Shown in pieces: positions 1 to 9,549 of a DNA stretch of 64,000 nt (its first letter is position 1; each line of letters starts with the position of its first letter). This DNA is from Oceanidesulfovibrio indonesiensis (GTDB lineage Bacteria > Desulfobacterota > Desulfovibrionia > Desulfovibrionales > Desulfovibrionaceae). The notes beneath the pieces are model-generated. The model was not told where the DNA came from, did not search any database, and saw nothing but the letters and a program-made list of their open reading frames with translations. Position numbers and translations under genes: made by a program. The stretch is from assembly GCF_007625075.1 (NCBI RefSeq), contig NZ_QMIE01000020.1, forward strand, positions 1 to 64,000, given 5' to 3'.

Positions 1-59
1 GTCCCGATCCGATATCCTTCCCATCCGCCCAGGAGCCGCGTAATATCCTGTTTCGACAA
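1..59 (-). CDS. Gene fragment at window edge, possible transposase N-terminus
   Basis: Reading leftward from a TTG start at 59-57, an open frame of 19 codons runs off the window edge. It encodes MSKQDITRLLGGWEGYRIG. A strong ribosome site (AAAGGAGG, 73-66) lies six bases before the TTG, which is why I treat this as a real start. The short 'LLGGWEGYRI' stretch recalls the N-terminus of some ISL3-like transposases, but 19 residues cannot settle this. No terminal inverted repeat of an insertion sequence was found beside it. Confidence 0.45.
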   Translation of the reverse strand, partial: MSKQDITRLLGGWEGYRIG

Positions 60-88
60 CGGTAGCCTCCTTTGGTGATCTCTATAGC

Positions 89-104
89 CTCGATAACTAT
101 CGAG
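89..104. repeat. Perfect 7-bp inverted repeat upstream of the edge gene
   Basis: CTCGATA and TATCGAG are perfectly inverted around two bases. The repeat lies about 30 bp upstream of the TTG start of the edge gene, so it could be an operator or a small hairpin. Nothing else supports a function. Confidence 0.3.
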
Positions 105-164
105 ATACCGGATGGTTACCGTTGTCTCAACTCAAATCATCCTTCCCGGAATTCTCGGAAGAAC

Positions 165-198
165 CAAAAAAGAGCGGCCCTGCGAAAGGACCGCTCTT
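165..198 (-). terminator. Rho-independent terminator of the Skp-like gene
   Basis: Arms AAGAGCGG (170-177) and CCGCTCTT (191-198) pair perfectly, and the stem extends inward past one mismatch. On the minus strand the stem is followed by a run of T residues. It lies about 30 bp after the stop of the lipoprotein gene at 227-937. Confidence 0.85.
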
Positions 199-226
199 CG
201 GAATCGTCGTTCACTACAGTGCGTTG

Positions 227-937
227 CTACTCGGTGGCGTTGCCTCCGGAGGCATTCTGGGCGTCAGGCTCCTCTGCGGCCTCGGGCTGCGTAGCGTTCT
301 CGTCAGCAGGCGCTTCCTCAGCGGCTTCGGGAGCTTCGGCTGCGGCTTCAGGGGATTCCTCCGTCACGGCCGGAACGGTTTCCTCGGCTGCGGGCGTGCC
401 CGCCAGGCTGTATTCAGTCGGATCGATGGCCGGAAGTTCCACACTGGCGCTGTTCAGCGCGGCGATCACTTCTTCCGTGATGTCCACATCCGGGTTGTAG
501 GAAAGTGCGTTCTCCTGGCCGAAGACCACATCGATATCATTGGCCCGGCGGAACTCGGCGAGAACTGCCACATACTCCTCCTGCACCGCGTCATAGAGGG
601 CGCGCTGCTGGTTGTTCGTGATCTCCTGGTAGCGTTGCACGGCGGCGCGGAAGTTAGCGACGTCTTCTTCCGTCCCATTGCCCTGCGCTGCGTCCTGCAT
701 GGCGGCAAGCTCTTCTCGCAGAGACTGATTCAGCGCGTTGAGCATCTTGACGCCTTCAAGGCCGGCGTTGGATTCATTGAATATGCGGGTTTCGTCCACG
801 ACGGCAACGCGCATCGCAGGCTCGGGGGAAGTTTCGGTCTGCGTGGTCTGATCCTGCGAGCAACCGGCGGCGAGGACGAAAAGAAGCAGCAAAAGGCCGG
901 CAGACAGCCGGATGGGACGAGAAAGAACACGGTTCAT
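227..937 (-). CDS. OmpH/Skp-like periplasmic lipoprotein
   Basis: This 236-residue protein starts with a basic region, a hydrophobic stretch and a lipobox (LAAGC, cysteine near residue 26), so it should be a lipid-anchored envelope protein. The middle (residues about 45-160) reads like the Skp/OmpH fold: 'MRVAVVDETRIF', then a long charged helical segment with many Gln and Glu, then 'VVFGQENALSYNPDVDITEEVIAALN'. Skp proteins hold outer-membrane proteins during transit. The last 65 residues are a low-complexity Ala/Glu/Pro tail not found in classical Skp. The start at 937 was chosen because AAGGAG lies just upstream; an upstream in-frame ATG has no such site. Classical Skp is not a lipoprotein, so the exact role is inferred. 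Confidence 0.8.
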   Translation of the reverse strand: MNRVLSRPIRLSAGLLLLLFVLAAGCSQDQTTQTETSPEPAMRVAVVDETRIFNESNAGLEGVKMLNALNQSLREELAAMQDAAQGNGTEEDVANFRAAVQRYQEITNNQQRALYDAVQEEYVAVLAEFRRANDIDVVFGQENALSYNPDVDITEEVIAALNSASVELPAIDPTEYSLAGTPAAEETVPAVTEESPEAAAEAPEAAEEAPADENATQPEAAEEPDAQNASGGNATE

Positions 938-1219
938 GCATTCAGCTCCTTGTATTTCTATGCTGGTCGTGACTGTGACGCCGACAGCCCGAGTGCAGGC
1001 TGGCGAGCCGCCGGCATAAGTGGCAAAGATCAATATCTACCTATGCGGATTTCTTCTGGCAAGGGGTTTGCCTCGAAATGGCGCATAATTGCATAAAATT
1101 CACCCGATAATTGCCGGAAAAGCGTGTTCAACCGCATTCTCGCTGAGATTTGTCACGCAAATCGGTATGCGGTACGCTTAACTTTTGTTCCTGCACCAGT
1201 CGCCAACCAAGGAGAAGCC

Positions 1220-1636
1220 ATGAAATCATACCGCAAAGAACTGTGGTTCAACGTGCCGGCACGCATGGATTTCGTGCACATCACCCCGGACGTGGAGGAA
1301 TGCGTGCGCGAATCCGGCGTCACGGAAGGATTTGTGCTGGTCAACGCCATGCACATCACGGCTTCGGTATTCATCAACGACAACGAGTCCGGCCTGCACC
1401 ACGACTACAAGGTCTGGCTGGAAAAGCTCGCCCCGCACGAGCCGGTTCCCGGCTACAGGCACAACGTGGGCGAGGACAACGCCGACGCGCACATGAAGCG
1501 CCAGATAATGGGCCGTGAGGTCATGGTGGCCATTACCGAAGGGCGGCTGGACCTCGGCACCTGGGAACGCATCTTCTATGGCGAGTTCGACGGCCGCCGC
1601 AACAAGCGTGTGCTCGTCAAGATCATCGGCGAATAG
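1220..1636 (+). CDS. yjbQ: YjbQ family protein (UPF0047)
   Basis: The 138-residue product has the usual length and signature of the YjbQ/UPF0047 family: the N-terminal '[28 protein letters not shown]', a central '[13 protein letters not shown]', an '[18 protein letters not shown]' segment, and the C-terminal '[24 protein letters not shown]'. His and Glu/Asp residues in these segments form the putative metal site. Family members have been annotated as secondary thiamine-phosphate synthases on the basis of weak activity in E. coli. The ATG at 1220 follows AAGGAG. The gene stands alone. Confidence 0.9.
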   Translation: MKSYRKELWFNVPARMDFVHITPDVEECVRESGVTEGFVLVNAMHITASVFINDNESGLHHDYKVWLEKLAPHEPVPGYRHNVGEDNADAHMKRQIMGREVMVAITEGRLDLGTWERIFYGEFDGRRNKRVLVKIIGE

Positions 1637-1957
1637 TCCATGATTATGGACAATCGCCTGCCGTGCGCAGCTGCCGACGGTCCAAAGCGGCTTTCGGTCT
1701 GCAATTGTCTGGCAGGTCGAACCGCTGCCCGGGAGCATACACGGCATCCGGCGCAATCCAAATGGACGTCGCGCTGCGTCGTGCTCCGCGGACGCTCGCA
1801 TGGAGCAGGCTTCTCCGTGGCGCGCATCTGCCCGGCAAAGTGAAGCGGATGTGGTGGCGGCAAACAAGAGACAACTGCGTGCTCTAAATAATACCTTGCC
1901 GGCATCGCCGCCGGTTGGCTAGGATGCGACCCGGAGCATCCTGCAGGAGTCACCGCC
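1637..1957. other. Intergenic gap, no recognised feature
   Basis: This 321-bp gap lies between yjbQ and the fucose synthase gene. Short open frames exist on both strands but none has a ribosome site and family-like composition together. I see no clear terminator and no repeat. The promoter of the downstream gene presumably lies near its right end. Confidence 0.5.
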
Positions 1958-3007
1958 ATGAACCAATCCGATACCGTATATATCGCCGGCCACCGCGGCA
2001 TGGTCGGCTCGGCATGCCGCCGATTGCTGGAATCGCGAGGCTACGAGAATCTCGTGTTCCGCACGTCGCAGGAGTTGGACCTCACCCGGCAGGCCGAGGT
2101 GGAGTCGTTTCTCTCAGAAACCAGACCGGACTACGTGATCCTCGCAGCAGCCAAGGTAGGCGGCATTCTGGCCAACGCCACACGGCCGGCCGAGTTCATC
2201 CACACGAATCTCGCCATCCAGACCAACGTTCTGCATGCGGCGTATCAACAGGGGGTGCGGGGGCTCGTATTCCTCGGCTCTTCATGCATCTACCCTAAAT
2301 ACTGCCCGCAGCCCATACGTGAGGAATCCCTGCTGACGTCCGAGCTGGAGACGACCAACGAAGCCTACGCCGTGGCCAAGATCGCCGGCGTGATGATGTG
2401 CCGTCACTACAACGCGCAGTACGGCACGCGATTCTGGCCGCTCATGCCCACCAACCTGTACGGCGATAACGACACCTTCGATCTGCAGAAAAGCCACGTG
2501 GTGCCGGCGATGATCCGCAAGTTCCACCTTGCCGGACTCGCCGCGGCAGGCAATTCCGCTGGCATCCGCAAGGACGCGGCGCGTTTTGGCCCCATACCGC
2601 CGGACATCCGCGAGAGCCTGACCCTGAACGACGACTGGAGCGTCCAGAATCCGGATGCCGTGGCGGTCCGCTTGTGGGGAACGGGCACGCCCCGACGGGA
2701 ACTCATGCACGTGGACGACCTGGCCCGCGCCTGCGTCCATGTTCTGGAGCAGACCGGGGAGGCTGAACCCATGCTGCTCAACGTGGGAACGGGCGAGGAC
2801 ATGACCATTGCCGAACTGGCTGAGACGGTGCGCCGGGTGGTCGGCTTCGAGGGTCCTGTCATTTGGGACGATTCAAAACCGGACGGCACGCCGCGCAAGG
2901 TGTTGGATGTATCGAAATTGCGAGAAACAGGGTTCGCGCCTGCCATCCCCCTGGAAGAGGGCCTGACGCGCAGCTACGCTTGGTATCTGGCGCAAATCGA
3001 AAACTGA
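1958..3007 (+). CDS. fcl: GDP-L-fucose synthase
   Basis: The 349-residue enzyme belongs to the short-chain dehydrogenase/reductase superfamily and converts GDP-4-keto-6-deoxymannose to GDP-L-fucose with NADPH. The N-terminus has the family motif GHRGMVGSA (residues 11-19). The catalytic residues are visible as Ser108/109 (LGSSCIYP), Tyr137 and Lys141 (YAVAK). 'MPTNLYGDNDTFD' and the late 'HVDDLARAC' are also typical. It is about 28 residues longer than the E. coli enzyme, mostly from an insertion around residues 190-225. No GDP-mannose dehydratase gene is adjacent, so the supplier of its substrate must be elsewhere. The product feeds surface polysaccharide synthesis. Confidence 0.93.
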   Translation: MNQSDTVYIAGHRGMVGSACRRLLESRGYENLVFRTSQELDLTRQAEVESFLSETRPDYVILAAAKVGGILANATRPAEFIHTNLAIQTNVLHAAYQQGVRGLVFLGSSCIYPKYCPQPIREESLLTSELETTNEAYAVAKIAGVMMCRHYNAQYGTRFWPLMPTNLYGDNDTFDLQKSHVVPAMIRKFHLAGLAAAGNSAGIRKDAARFGPIPPDIRESLTLNDDWSVQNPDAVAVRLWGTGTPRRELMHVDDLARACVHVLEQTGEAEPMLLNVGTGEDMTIAELAETVRRVVGFEGPVIWDDSKPDGTPRKVLDVSKLRETGFAPAIPLEEGLTRSYAWYLAQIEN

Positions 3008-3014
3008 CGGCCTA

Positions 3015-3338
3015 TTATTTCTGATTCGGCCTGCTCCGCCAGTATTTTCGCCGCCGCATGAGCGCGGAGACCCTGCCGCCCACGCCGAGCACCACTCCGG
3101 TGAGCAAGCTGGCCGAGGCCCACGCCGCCTGGTCCGCCACGAGCAGCGCCAGCCCTGCCGCCAAAAGTACGCCTCCGGAGATCATCAGCAGCAACGCTGA
3201 TTCGCCAGGCCCCCCGCTCCGTTCGGGAATGTCCACGGTGGGAATGTCGTCCACCGGCGCCGGCCGCCCGCAATTGGGACATGCCGGCGCCTGATCCGAG
3301 ACATCGTTGCCGCAGTCGGCGCAGATAAGCAGCGCCAT
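3015..3338 (-). CDS. Zinc-ribbon membrane protein at the end of the V-ATPase operon
   Basis: This 107-residue protein begins with a zinc ribbon (CADCG at residues 6-10 and CPNCG at 20-24), then a short linker, two closely spaced hydrophobic helices (about 46-66 and 70-90) and a basic tail. Its start lies one base from the stop of the ATPase K gene, so it should be the last gene of that operon. Zinc-ribbon proteins of this shape have no assigned function. The position suggests a link with the ATPase, perhaps in assembly, but this is an inference from order alone. Confidence 0.8.
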   Translation of the reverse strand: MALLICADCGNDVSDQAPACPNCGRPAPVDDIPTVDIPERSGGPGESALLLMISGGVLLAAGLALLVADQAAWASASLLTGVVLGVGGRVSALMRRRKYWRSRPNQK

Positions 3339-3339
3339 A

Positions 3340-3834
3340 CTATCCCCCTGCTGTGAGTGTCCCCTGGATGAAGACCATGACGAAAAGCGCCACGGTTTCC
3401 ACCACGCCGAGCGTCATGAGGTAGTTGCCGAAGCCCTGGCCCGTCTCACCCAGCGCATCGGACGCCGCCGCGCCGGCCTTGCCCTGAAAGTAGGCGGATG
3501 CGCCCATGGCGAGTCCGCCGATGAAGCCGGCCACGAGCATGGCCGGCCAGTTGATCATGGCCGAGGCGCCGCCCTGCGCCGCGGCCAGCGCTTCGTTGCA
3601 CATGCCCACCATCGCGTTCATCAGGATCATGCCGTATATGGTTTGCGAGAGCGGCGCGCCGATGAACGTGATGAGGATGAAGGGCGCGGCCTTGTTCTGG
3701 GCGTAGCGCTTTTTCCACGCGCCGATGGCGGCCATGCCTGCCGTGCCTGTGCCCAGGGCGGATCCCGCCGCGGCCAGCCCCAGTGCGGCGGCCGCGCCCG
3801 CCTTGCCCAATGCTGCCATGAGTTGAATGTCCAT
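3340..3834 (-). CDS. ntpK: V-type ATPase subunit K (rotor ring)
   Basis: This 164-residue membrane protein has four hydrophobic helices arranged as two hairpins, as in V-type rotor subunits. The second hairpin holds the ion-binding glutamate (Glu146 in VVETVALF); the first hairpin has Gln64 at a comparable place, so there is one carboxylate per subunit. Ser63-Gln64-x-x-Tyr67, Gln117 (YFQGKAG) and Glu146 line up with Thr64, Gln65, Tyr68, Gln110 and Glu139 of Enterococcus hirae NtpK, a Na+ site. This alignment is from memory and by eye. The ATG at 3834 follows AAGGAG, 50 bp after the subunit I gene. Confidence 0.93.
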   Translation of the reverse strand: MDIQLMAALGKAGAAAALGLAAAGSALGTGTAGMAAIGAWKKRYAQNKAAPFILITFIGAPLSQTIYGMILMNAMVGMCNEALAAAQGGASAMINWPAMLVAGFIGGLAMGASAYFQGKAGAAASDALGETGQGFGNYLMTLGVVETVALFVMVFIQGTLTAGG

Positions 3835-3884
3835 TCCCGTTCTCCTTGGAATATCGTCTCGTGCGCACCATGCCGCGTGCGCGA

Positions 3885-5723
3885 TTATCCTTCCTTATCC
3901 CCGTCGCCGGACCTGCCCGGTTCGGCAAAAGGCCGATACGGCGTGCCCGACCACGTGAGATCCATGTGCTGCGCAAACTCAAGGGTGTTGAGCCGCACCC
4001 CATGCACCAGAACGCCCATGGCCGCCAGCAGGATGTTCAACCCATGGCCCAGAAAAAGCACCACCGCGGCAAACAGCCCGGAGAGTATGCCGTCCACACC
4101 GCCGCCGAGGGCCATCTGATTGAAGGCCTGGGCCATGGCCAGCGAGGCCGCGCCCACGGCGAACAGCCGGACATAGGAAACCACGTCCACAAAATTGCTG
4201 ATGAACTTGAGCGGCAGCATGACATGCTCGAACCACTGTCCCCTGATGCGCGAGAGCGGCGTCATGAACGCCACGATGAGCAGCGCCCCCAGCCCCAGGA
4301 CCCAGAACATGGCGGCCGGGAAATCCTGAAGCAGCACCATGGACCGCGCAGCGAAGAACATGACCCACGTGGTTCCCACCCACCCCAGTTGCGCCAGGAA
4401 AGGCGGCGAGGGGAAGTAGCGTACGGCCTGCCAGGCATGCGCGATGGTCAGGTGAATCGCCCCGAGCAGGAAGCACAGGAGAATGATGTTGTCCTCGGCG
4501 CCAGGACCGGTAAGCCAGTCCACCTTGATTGCGGCCAGCGGCGCCGACAGTTCCTCGATGCCGAACCACGTTCCTGTGAGACCGCCCCAAACCACCGTGG
4601 CCGCGCTCATGATGTACAACAGGCTTGTGACTTTTTTCGGTACGTTGCGCAGGAGCTTCTGCACGGCGAACGTCATGGCGATGAACAACACGCCGTAGCC
4701 GGCGTCGCCAACAAGCATGGCGAAGAAAATTGACAGAAAGACGAGGAACACCGGGCTGATGTCTGCTTCGCGGTAGCCCGGCACCACGCCGATCATCTCG
4801 AATACGGCTTTTACCGGCCGCACCCAGCGCGGGTTGCGGATGTAGGTAGGCGGGGTCTCGTCCGGCGCCGGGTCGCGGAACCGCACAGCCCAGCCGTGGC
4901 GCGCCGCGGCCTGGAGTATGTCCTGCTCGCTCTCGGCCGGAGCCCAGCCCCGCAGCCAGGAGAGCTTGCGTACATCGCCGGCAACGCCCATGGACTGCCG
5001 CGCCTCCAGATATTCCACCCTGGCGCGCAGTTCGGTTTCTGCACGCTGCACCACGTCCCGGTCGCCGGCGTGGCTCTGCGTGTGCCTGTCAATGGCTTCT
5101 ACGTTGTGCTCAAGTTCGTAAATTTCCAGCTCTACTTGCCTGAGGGATCGCTTCGGACGTCCTATCGGCCTGATCTCGTTGCCCTTGCTGTCCCGAGGCA
5201 GATTGCCCGGAACGAAGGGCTTTCGGGATACAATCGCCACCGGACAGCTGCGCCGCTTGCGGGACACCAGGTCGCAGGCAGTCATATCAACGGCTGCCGC
5301 GCCTTCGGGCGGGTGGATCCGACCGCGTTTGCTCCGCCAGAACAGGCCCACGTACAACCCTTTCTCTTCCAGGGCGGCGATGTCCGCCGGCGAGGCCTCG
5401 CCCCATGGCGCCTGGGCGGCGCGTTCGGCATAGAGCGCGTCCAGCCGCTCCACGAGAGTGCGCCGACGTGCAATGCGTGGCAGCAACTCGTCCACAACCA
5501 CCGCAGCGGACATGCCCGTGGGCGATGCCTCGGACTCCCTGGGCAGGAGGTCCAGCACCTGGCGCACGCCGGAAAGCCTGTCGCGGGCCTGCTCCAGCTC
5601 CTCGTTCGACGGCGGCTTTTCCGCAATGATATGCATCACGCCCAGATCGCGCAGGGCCACGAGCGCCTCGTCCCGGCTCTTGAGCGTGACCACTATTTCG
5701 ACTTTGCGCATGGGTACGATCAT
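3885..5723 (-). CDS. ntpI: V-type ATPase subunit I (stator membrane subunit)
   Basis: The 612-residue protein is the 'a'-type stator subunit. The first 290 residues are a soluble region that begins 'MRKVEIVVTLKSRDEALVALRDLGVMHI', a classic start for this family, with coiled-coil arms. The rest holds about seven membrane helices and includes 'LAMAQAFNQMALGGG' and 'LGHGLNILLAAMGVLVHGVRLNTLEF', the region that carries the conserved arginine facing the K ring. I chose the ATG at 5723 because it overlaps the subunit D stop (ATGA) and has GGAGGT upstream. A longer open frame to 6140 is only the shadow of subunit D. Confidence 0.93.
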   Translation of the reverse strand: MIVPMRKVEIVVTLKSRDEALVALRDLGVMHIIAEKPPSNEELEQARDRLSGVRQVLDLLPRESEASPTGMSAAVVVDELLPRIARRRTLVERLDALYAERAAQAPWGEASPADIAALEEKGLYVGLFWRSKRGRIHPPEGAAAVDMTACDLVSRKRRSCPVAIVSRKPFVPGNLPRDSKGNEIRPIGRPKRSLRQVELEIYELEHNVEAIDRHTQSHAGDRDVVQRAETELRARVEYLEARQSMGVAGDVRKLSWLRGWAPAESEQDILQAAARHGWAVRFRDPAPDETPPTYIRNPRWVRPVKAVFEMIGVVPGYREADISPVFLVFLSIFFAMLVGDAGYGVLFIAMTFAVQKLLRNVPKKVTSLLYIMSAATVVWGGLTGTWFGIEELSAPLAAIKVDWLTGPGAEDNIILLCFLLGAIHLTIAHAWQAVRYFPSPPFLAQLGWVGTTWVMFFAARSMVLLQDFPAAMFWVLGLGALLIVAFMTPLSRIRGQWFEHVMLPLKFISNFVDVVSYVRLFAVGAASLAMAQAFNQMALGGGVDGILSGLFAAVVLFLGHGLNILLAAMGVLVHGVRLNTLEFAQHMDLTWSGTPYRPFAEPGRSGDGDKEG

Positions 5724-6325
5724 GCGGACCTCCACTGCTCTGACGTCTTGCGCTTGGTGAGCTTGGCGCGCGCCACGGCCGCGGTCTGCTGATCGCCCAG
5801 AAAAATGCGAATGCGGCGGATGTTGTCCAGCGTTTCCGGGATCTTGATCTTCTCGAACAGGTTCACCCGTTGCGTCGTGGTCCTGAGCTCCTCGGCGAGC
5901 ACAGCCCGCTGCTCCGTGAGGTTGCGCTCCCAGAGCTCCAGCTCCACCTGGGTGCGCAGCGCATGCACGGCCTCGTCCGCCCAGGCCGGAGAATCGTGCA
6001 TGTCCGGCAGGTCCCGGGCGAACACGATCTTGTCCAGAACCGGCAGGTTCACGCCCACGATGTTCACGGTGCTCACCTCCACACGCTCCACGGCGGCGAA
6101 CGGTTCGAGGTCGTACGGATCGTCGAACAGCGCGATCCACGGCCTGATCGAATCCTCAAGCTCGTCCATCTTGGAACGCGTGTCCCGCAGGGCCAGCGTG
6201 ACACGGCGCACCTCCCCCTGCAACTGCTCCTTCTTGAGCCGCAGCGTGGGCAGAAAACGCTCGTACCGCGCGAGGGCGTCGCGCTGGTTCTTGAGCTCGT
6301 TCTTGGTGAATTTGACCTTGGCCAT
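5720..6325 (-). CDS. ntpD: V-type ATPase subunit D (central shaft)
   Basis: This 201-residue protein begins 'MAKVKFTKNELKNQRDALARYERFLPTLRLKKEQL', the standard V-type subunit D start, and ends with a matching C-terminal helix (NLFEKIKIPETLDNIRRIRIFLGD). Subunit D is the coiled-coil rotor shaft inside the A3B3 head. The gene starts 20 bp after subunit B stops and overlaps subunit I by four bases, which suggests coupled translation. Confidence 0.94.
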   Translation of the reverse strand: MAKVKFTKNELKNQRDALARYERFLPTLRLKKEQLQGEVRRVTLALRDTRSKMDELEDSIRPWIALFDDPYDLEPFAAVERVEVSTVNIVGVNLPVLDKIVFARDLPDMHDSPAWADEAVHALRTQVELELWERNLTEQRAVLAEELRTTTQRVNLFEKIKIPETLDNIRRIRIFLGDQQTAAVARAKLTKRKTSEQWRSA

Positions 6326-6344
6326 GTGGCGGACCCCGCGTGGA

Positions 6345-7649
6345 TCAGGCGCTATCGTGTTTCGGCCAGAATTTCTGGATCACGGCCGTGGGTATGCCGG
6401 TTTCCTCGCTGTCGAAGCAGTCGGCCATGATCTCCCAGCCCAGATCCAGGGCCTTTTCCAGCGGCAGGTTCACGGAAAGATCCATCATCTCGCCTTCGAA
6501 ACGCCTGCCGTACTTGAGCAGTTTGCGGTCCCAGTCCGAGAGCCGGAACCCCATGGCCAGCTTCTCCTGCACCTCCTTGAACTGGGCGTAGAGCTGGATC
6601 ATGGAGTCCATGACTATGCGGTGGTCTTCTCGCGTCTTGCTGTTCACCTGCTGCTTGAGCCTGGAGAGGGAGCCGAACGGCTCGATGCGGCCGTTCTTCA
6701 GATAGAACTGCCCTTCCGTGATGTACCCGGTGTTGTCCGGCACAGGATGGGTCACGTCGTCGCCGGGCATGGTGGTCACTGTCAGGATCGTCACGCTGCC
6801 CGCGCTGTCGAAGTCCACGGCCTTTTCGTAACGCCTGGCAAGCTGGCTGTAGAGGTCGCCTGGGTAGCCGCGGTTCGAAGGAATCTGCTCCATGGTGATG
6901 GAGATCTCCTTGAGTGCGTCGGCAAAGTTCGTCATGTCCGTGAGCAGCACCAGCACGCGTTTGTTCTCCAGGGCGAACTGCTCTGCCACGGCCAGGCAGA
7001 TGTCCGGCACGAGCAGGCATTCCACGGTGGGATCGGCCGCCGTGTGCACATAAAGCACGGAACGTGTGAGCGCGCCGTGCTCGTCCAGCGTGTCGCGGAA
7101 AAAGAGATAGTCGTCGTATTTGAGGCCCATGCCGCCGAGCACGATGACGTCCACCTCGGCCTGCAGGGCTATGCGCGCAAGCAACGGGTTGTACGGCTCG
7201 CCCGCCGAGGAGAAGATGGGCAGCTTCTGCGACTCCACCAGGGTGTTGAAAATGTCGATCATGGGAATGCCGGTTCGCACCATGCGGTCCGGAACGACGC
7301 GCCGCGCCGGGTTCACGGACGGCCCGCCTATGTCGATCATTCCGTCTTCCAGAACCGGTCCGCGGTCGCGCGGGACGCCGCTGCCCGTGAAGGATCGGCC
7401 CAGCAGGTTCTCGGTGAAGGGCACCTGGAGCGGCTTGCCGAGAAAGCGAACCTTGGCGTCCGTGGCGATGCCCCGGGAGCCGGCGAACACCTGCAGATAG
7501 ACCCGGCCGCGCTCCAACCGGATGACCTGCGCAAGGGATTCCCCGCGACGGGACGTTACCCGGGCGAGCTCCCCATAGGTCACGCCGTCTGCCTGGACCA
7601 TGATGACGTTGCCCACGATCTGGTGGATGCGGTGGTATATCTTAAACAT
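6345..7649 (-). CDS. ntpB: V-type ATPase subunit B
   Basis: The 434-residue protein is the non-catalytic B subunit of the A3B3 head. Recognisable parts include '[15 protein letters not shown]', '[28 protein letters not shown]', '[40 protein letters not shown]' and 'SLSRLKQQ'. As expected for B, there is no canonical P-loop. Its ATG lies inside the last eight bases of the subunit A gene, so the two are probably translated in balance. Confidence 0.95.
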   Translation of the reverse strand: MFKIYHRIHQIVGNVIMVQADGVTYGELARVTSRRGESLAQVIRLERGRVYLQVFAGSRGIATDAKVRFLGKPLQVPFTENLLGRSFTGSGVPRDRGPVLEDGMIDIGGPSVNPARRVVPDRMVRTGIPMIDIFNTLVESQKLPIFSSAGEPYNPLLARIALQAEVDVIVLGGMGLKYDDYLFFRDTLDEHGALTRSVLYVHTAADPTVECLLVPDICLAVAEQFALENKRVLVLLTDMTNFADALKEISITMEQIPSNRGYPGDLYSQLARRYEKAVDFDSAGSVTILTVTTMPGDDVTHPVPDNTGYITEGQFYLKNGRIEPFGSLSRLKQQVNSKTREDHRIVMDSMIQLYAQFKEVQEKLAMGFRLSDWDRKLLKYGRRFEGEMMDLSVNLPLEKALDLGWEIMADCFDSEETGIPTAVIQKFWPKHDSA

Positions 7650-9549
7650 GGGCCGCCTCCTCGGCCTGTTCCTTCAGCCGTTTCTCCATGTCCAGGAATT
7701 CCGCATCATGCATGGGGATACGATTCCAGTCGCGATACATCTGGGTGAGCCGCTGGAAGAACCGCCGCGCCGCATCCTTGGCTTCGAACGTGTAGTCATA
7801 CTCCAGCAGCCTGGCCATGCACGAGAACATCCGGCGCTGGCGTTCCGCATCCGTGGCGCCGTCCACCTTGTCGAAGGCGTCCTGCTGCAAGTAGGCGGCG
7901 TCCAGAAACTCGGACTTGAGGTAGACGATGAAATCCTCGATGGGCGTTCCTTCCTCTCCGAGAACCTTCATCATCTGGGACACCTCCCGGCCCTTTTCCA
8001 AAACCCTGCGAGCCGCCCGCAGCTGTTCCTCGTCCACTACGCTTCGGTACTTGGACCAACTCTCCAGCGGTTCGATGGCCGGGTAGCGCCGGGCGTCGGA
8101 GCGTTCCCGCGAAAGGCCGTGGAACGCGCCCACCACCTTGAGGGTGGATTGTGTGACGGGTTCTTCGAAGTTGCCGCCGGCAGGGCTGACCGTGCCGCCG
8201 ATGGTGACGGAACCGAAGGAGCCGTCCCGCAGGCGGAGCATGCCGCCGCGTTCGTAAAACGATGCGATGACCGATTCCAGATACGCGGGGAAGGCCTCCT
8301 CGCCCGGAATTTCCTCAAGCCGTCCGGACATCTCGCGCAACGCCTGGGCCCAACGCGACGTGGAGTCGGCCAGCAGCAGCACGTTGAGCCCCATCTGCCG
8401 GTAATACTCGGCAATGGTCACTGCCGTGTATACCGATGCCTCGCGCGCTGCCACGGGCATGGACGAGGTGTTGCAGATTATGCAGGTGCGCTCCATGAGC
8501 GAACGGCCGGTGCGCGGATCTTCCAGCTCCGGGAACGTGCGGATGGTCTCCACCACCTCGCCAGCGCGCTCGCCGCATGCTGCGAGCACGACGACATCCA
8601 CGGCGGCGTGGCGGCTGGTTATCTGCTGGATGACGGTCTTGCCCGCGCCGAAGGGTCCGGGCACGCAGTACGTGCCGCCCAGGGCAACGGGAAAAAACGA
8701 ATCGATGATGCGGACCTTGGTGACCATGGGCTCGGAGGGTTTGAGCCGCTCGGCATAGTCGCGGATGGGTATCTTGACAGGCCAGGTCTGCACCATGGTC
8801 ACGTCAAGGCGCTCGCCGTGCTCGTCCTCCACCACGGCCACGACCTCGTCCACTGTGTAGGAGCCGTTTGGCTTGATCTCCACGAGGCGGTACCTGCTCC
8901 GCTCCTCTCCCACGCCGAAGCTGAACGGAACCATGATGCGGTGTTCGAATACGGATTCGGGCACGGTCCCCACGGTATCGCCTGGTCTGAGCCATGCTCC
9001 GACCTCTGCTTTCGGCGTGAAATCCCAGCGCGTGCTCCGATCCAGCGCCTTGAAGTAGTGGCCGCGGCCCAGGAAAAAGCCCAGTTCCTCGGCCATGTCC
9101 TCCAGCGGATTCTGGAGGCCGTCGTACACCCGGGTGAGCAGACCCGGCCCCAGTTCCACGGAAAGCAGTTCGCCGGTGAAACGAACGCGGTCGCCTGCGG
9201 CCAGGCCCACGGTATCCTCGAACACCTGGAGATCGGCGTAGCGGCCGCGCACGCGGATGACCTCCGCCTTGAGCTCCAGCTTGCCCTCAGGCGTCTCCAG
9301 CCCGGCGTAAGCCACCTCGTTCTGTGTCACGGGTTTCTCGAACTCCACGGTAACGAGGTTGCCATTGACGCCGACGACACGGCCTTCAGCGGTCGATGCG
9401 CCGTCCTGGGATGCGCCGCCACGGCGCGCAGGCACGGATTGTTCCGCTTCCGGCAGGACATCAACCCCGCCCCCGAACTCGGATTGCTCCGGCGATTCGT
9501 GCGTGGTCGCTCGTTCAGTACGTGGTTCGTTCCGCTCTATGGAGCTCAC
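7642..9549 (-). CDS. ntpA: V-type ATPase subunit A (catalytic)
   Basis: This 635-residue protein is the catalytic subunit. The P-loop GPFGAGKT has its lysine at residue 304, followed by 'ACGERAGEV' and the nucleotide-binding segment '[28 protein letters not shown]'. The usual N-terminal beta barrel starts only near residue 53 ([16 protein letters not shown]). The preceding 50 residues are an acidic, low-complexity extension unlike the family. The extension appears real: its GTG start (9549) overlaps the upstream stop as GTGA and is preceded by AAGGAG. Confidence 0.95.
   Translation of the reverse strand: MSSIERNEPRTERATTHESPEQSEFGGGVDVLPEAEQSVPARRGGASQDGASTAEGRVVGVNGNLVTVEFEKPVTQNEVAYAGLETPEGKLELKAEVIRVRGRYADLQVFEDTVGLAAGDRVRFTGELLSVELGPGLLTRVYDGLQNPLEDMAEELGFFLGRGHYFKALDRSTRWDFTPKAEVGAWLRPGDTVGTVPESVFEHRIMVPFSFGVGEERSRYRLVEIKPNGSYTVDEVVAVVEDEHGERLDVTMVQTWPVKIPIRDYAERLKPSEPMVTKVRIIDSFFPVALGGTYCVPGPFGAGKTVIQQITSRHAAVDVVVLAACGERAGEVVETIRTFPELEDPRTGRSLMERTCIICNTSSMPVAAREASVYTAVTIAEYYRQMGLNVLLLADSTSRWAQALREMSGRLEEIPGEEAFPAYLESVIASFYERGGMLRLRDGSFGSVTIGGTVSPAGGNFEEPVTQSTLKVVGAFHGLSRERSDARRYPAIEPLESWSKYRSVVDEEQLRAARRVLEKGREVSQMMKVLGEEGTPIEDFIVYLKSEFLDAAYLQQDAFDKVDGATDAERQRRMFSCMARLLEYDYTFEAKDAARRFFQRLTQMYRDWNRIPMHDAEFLDMEKRLKEQAEEAAHV

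Noticed and set aside
72-500. Open frames on the plus strand across 72-1096
   Set aside because: They are antisense to the Skp-like lipoprotein gene, have no ribosome sites, and read as arginine-, serine- and glycine-rich shadow sequence.
5724-6140. A 139-residue upstream extension of V-ATPase subunit I
   Set aside because: It overlaps the subunit D gene in another frame, has shadow composition, and the true start at 5723 has GGAGGT and an ATGA overlap.
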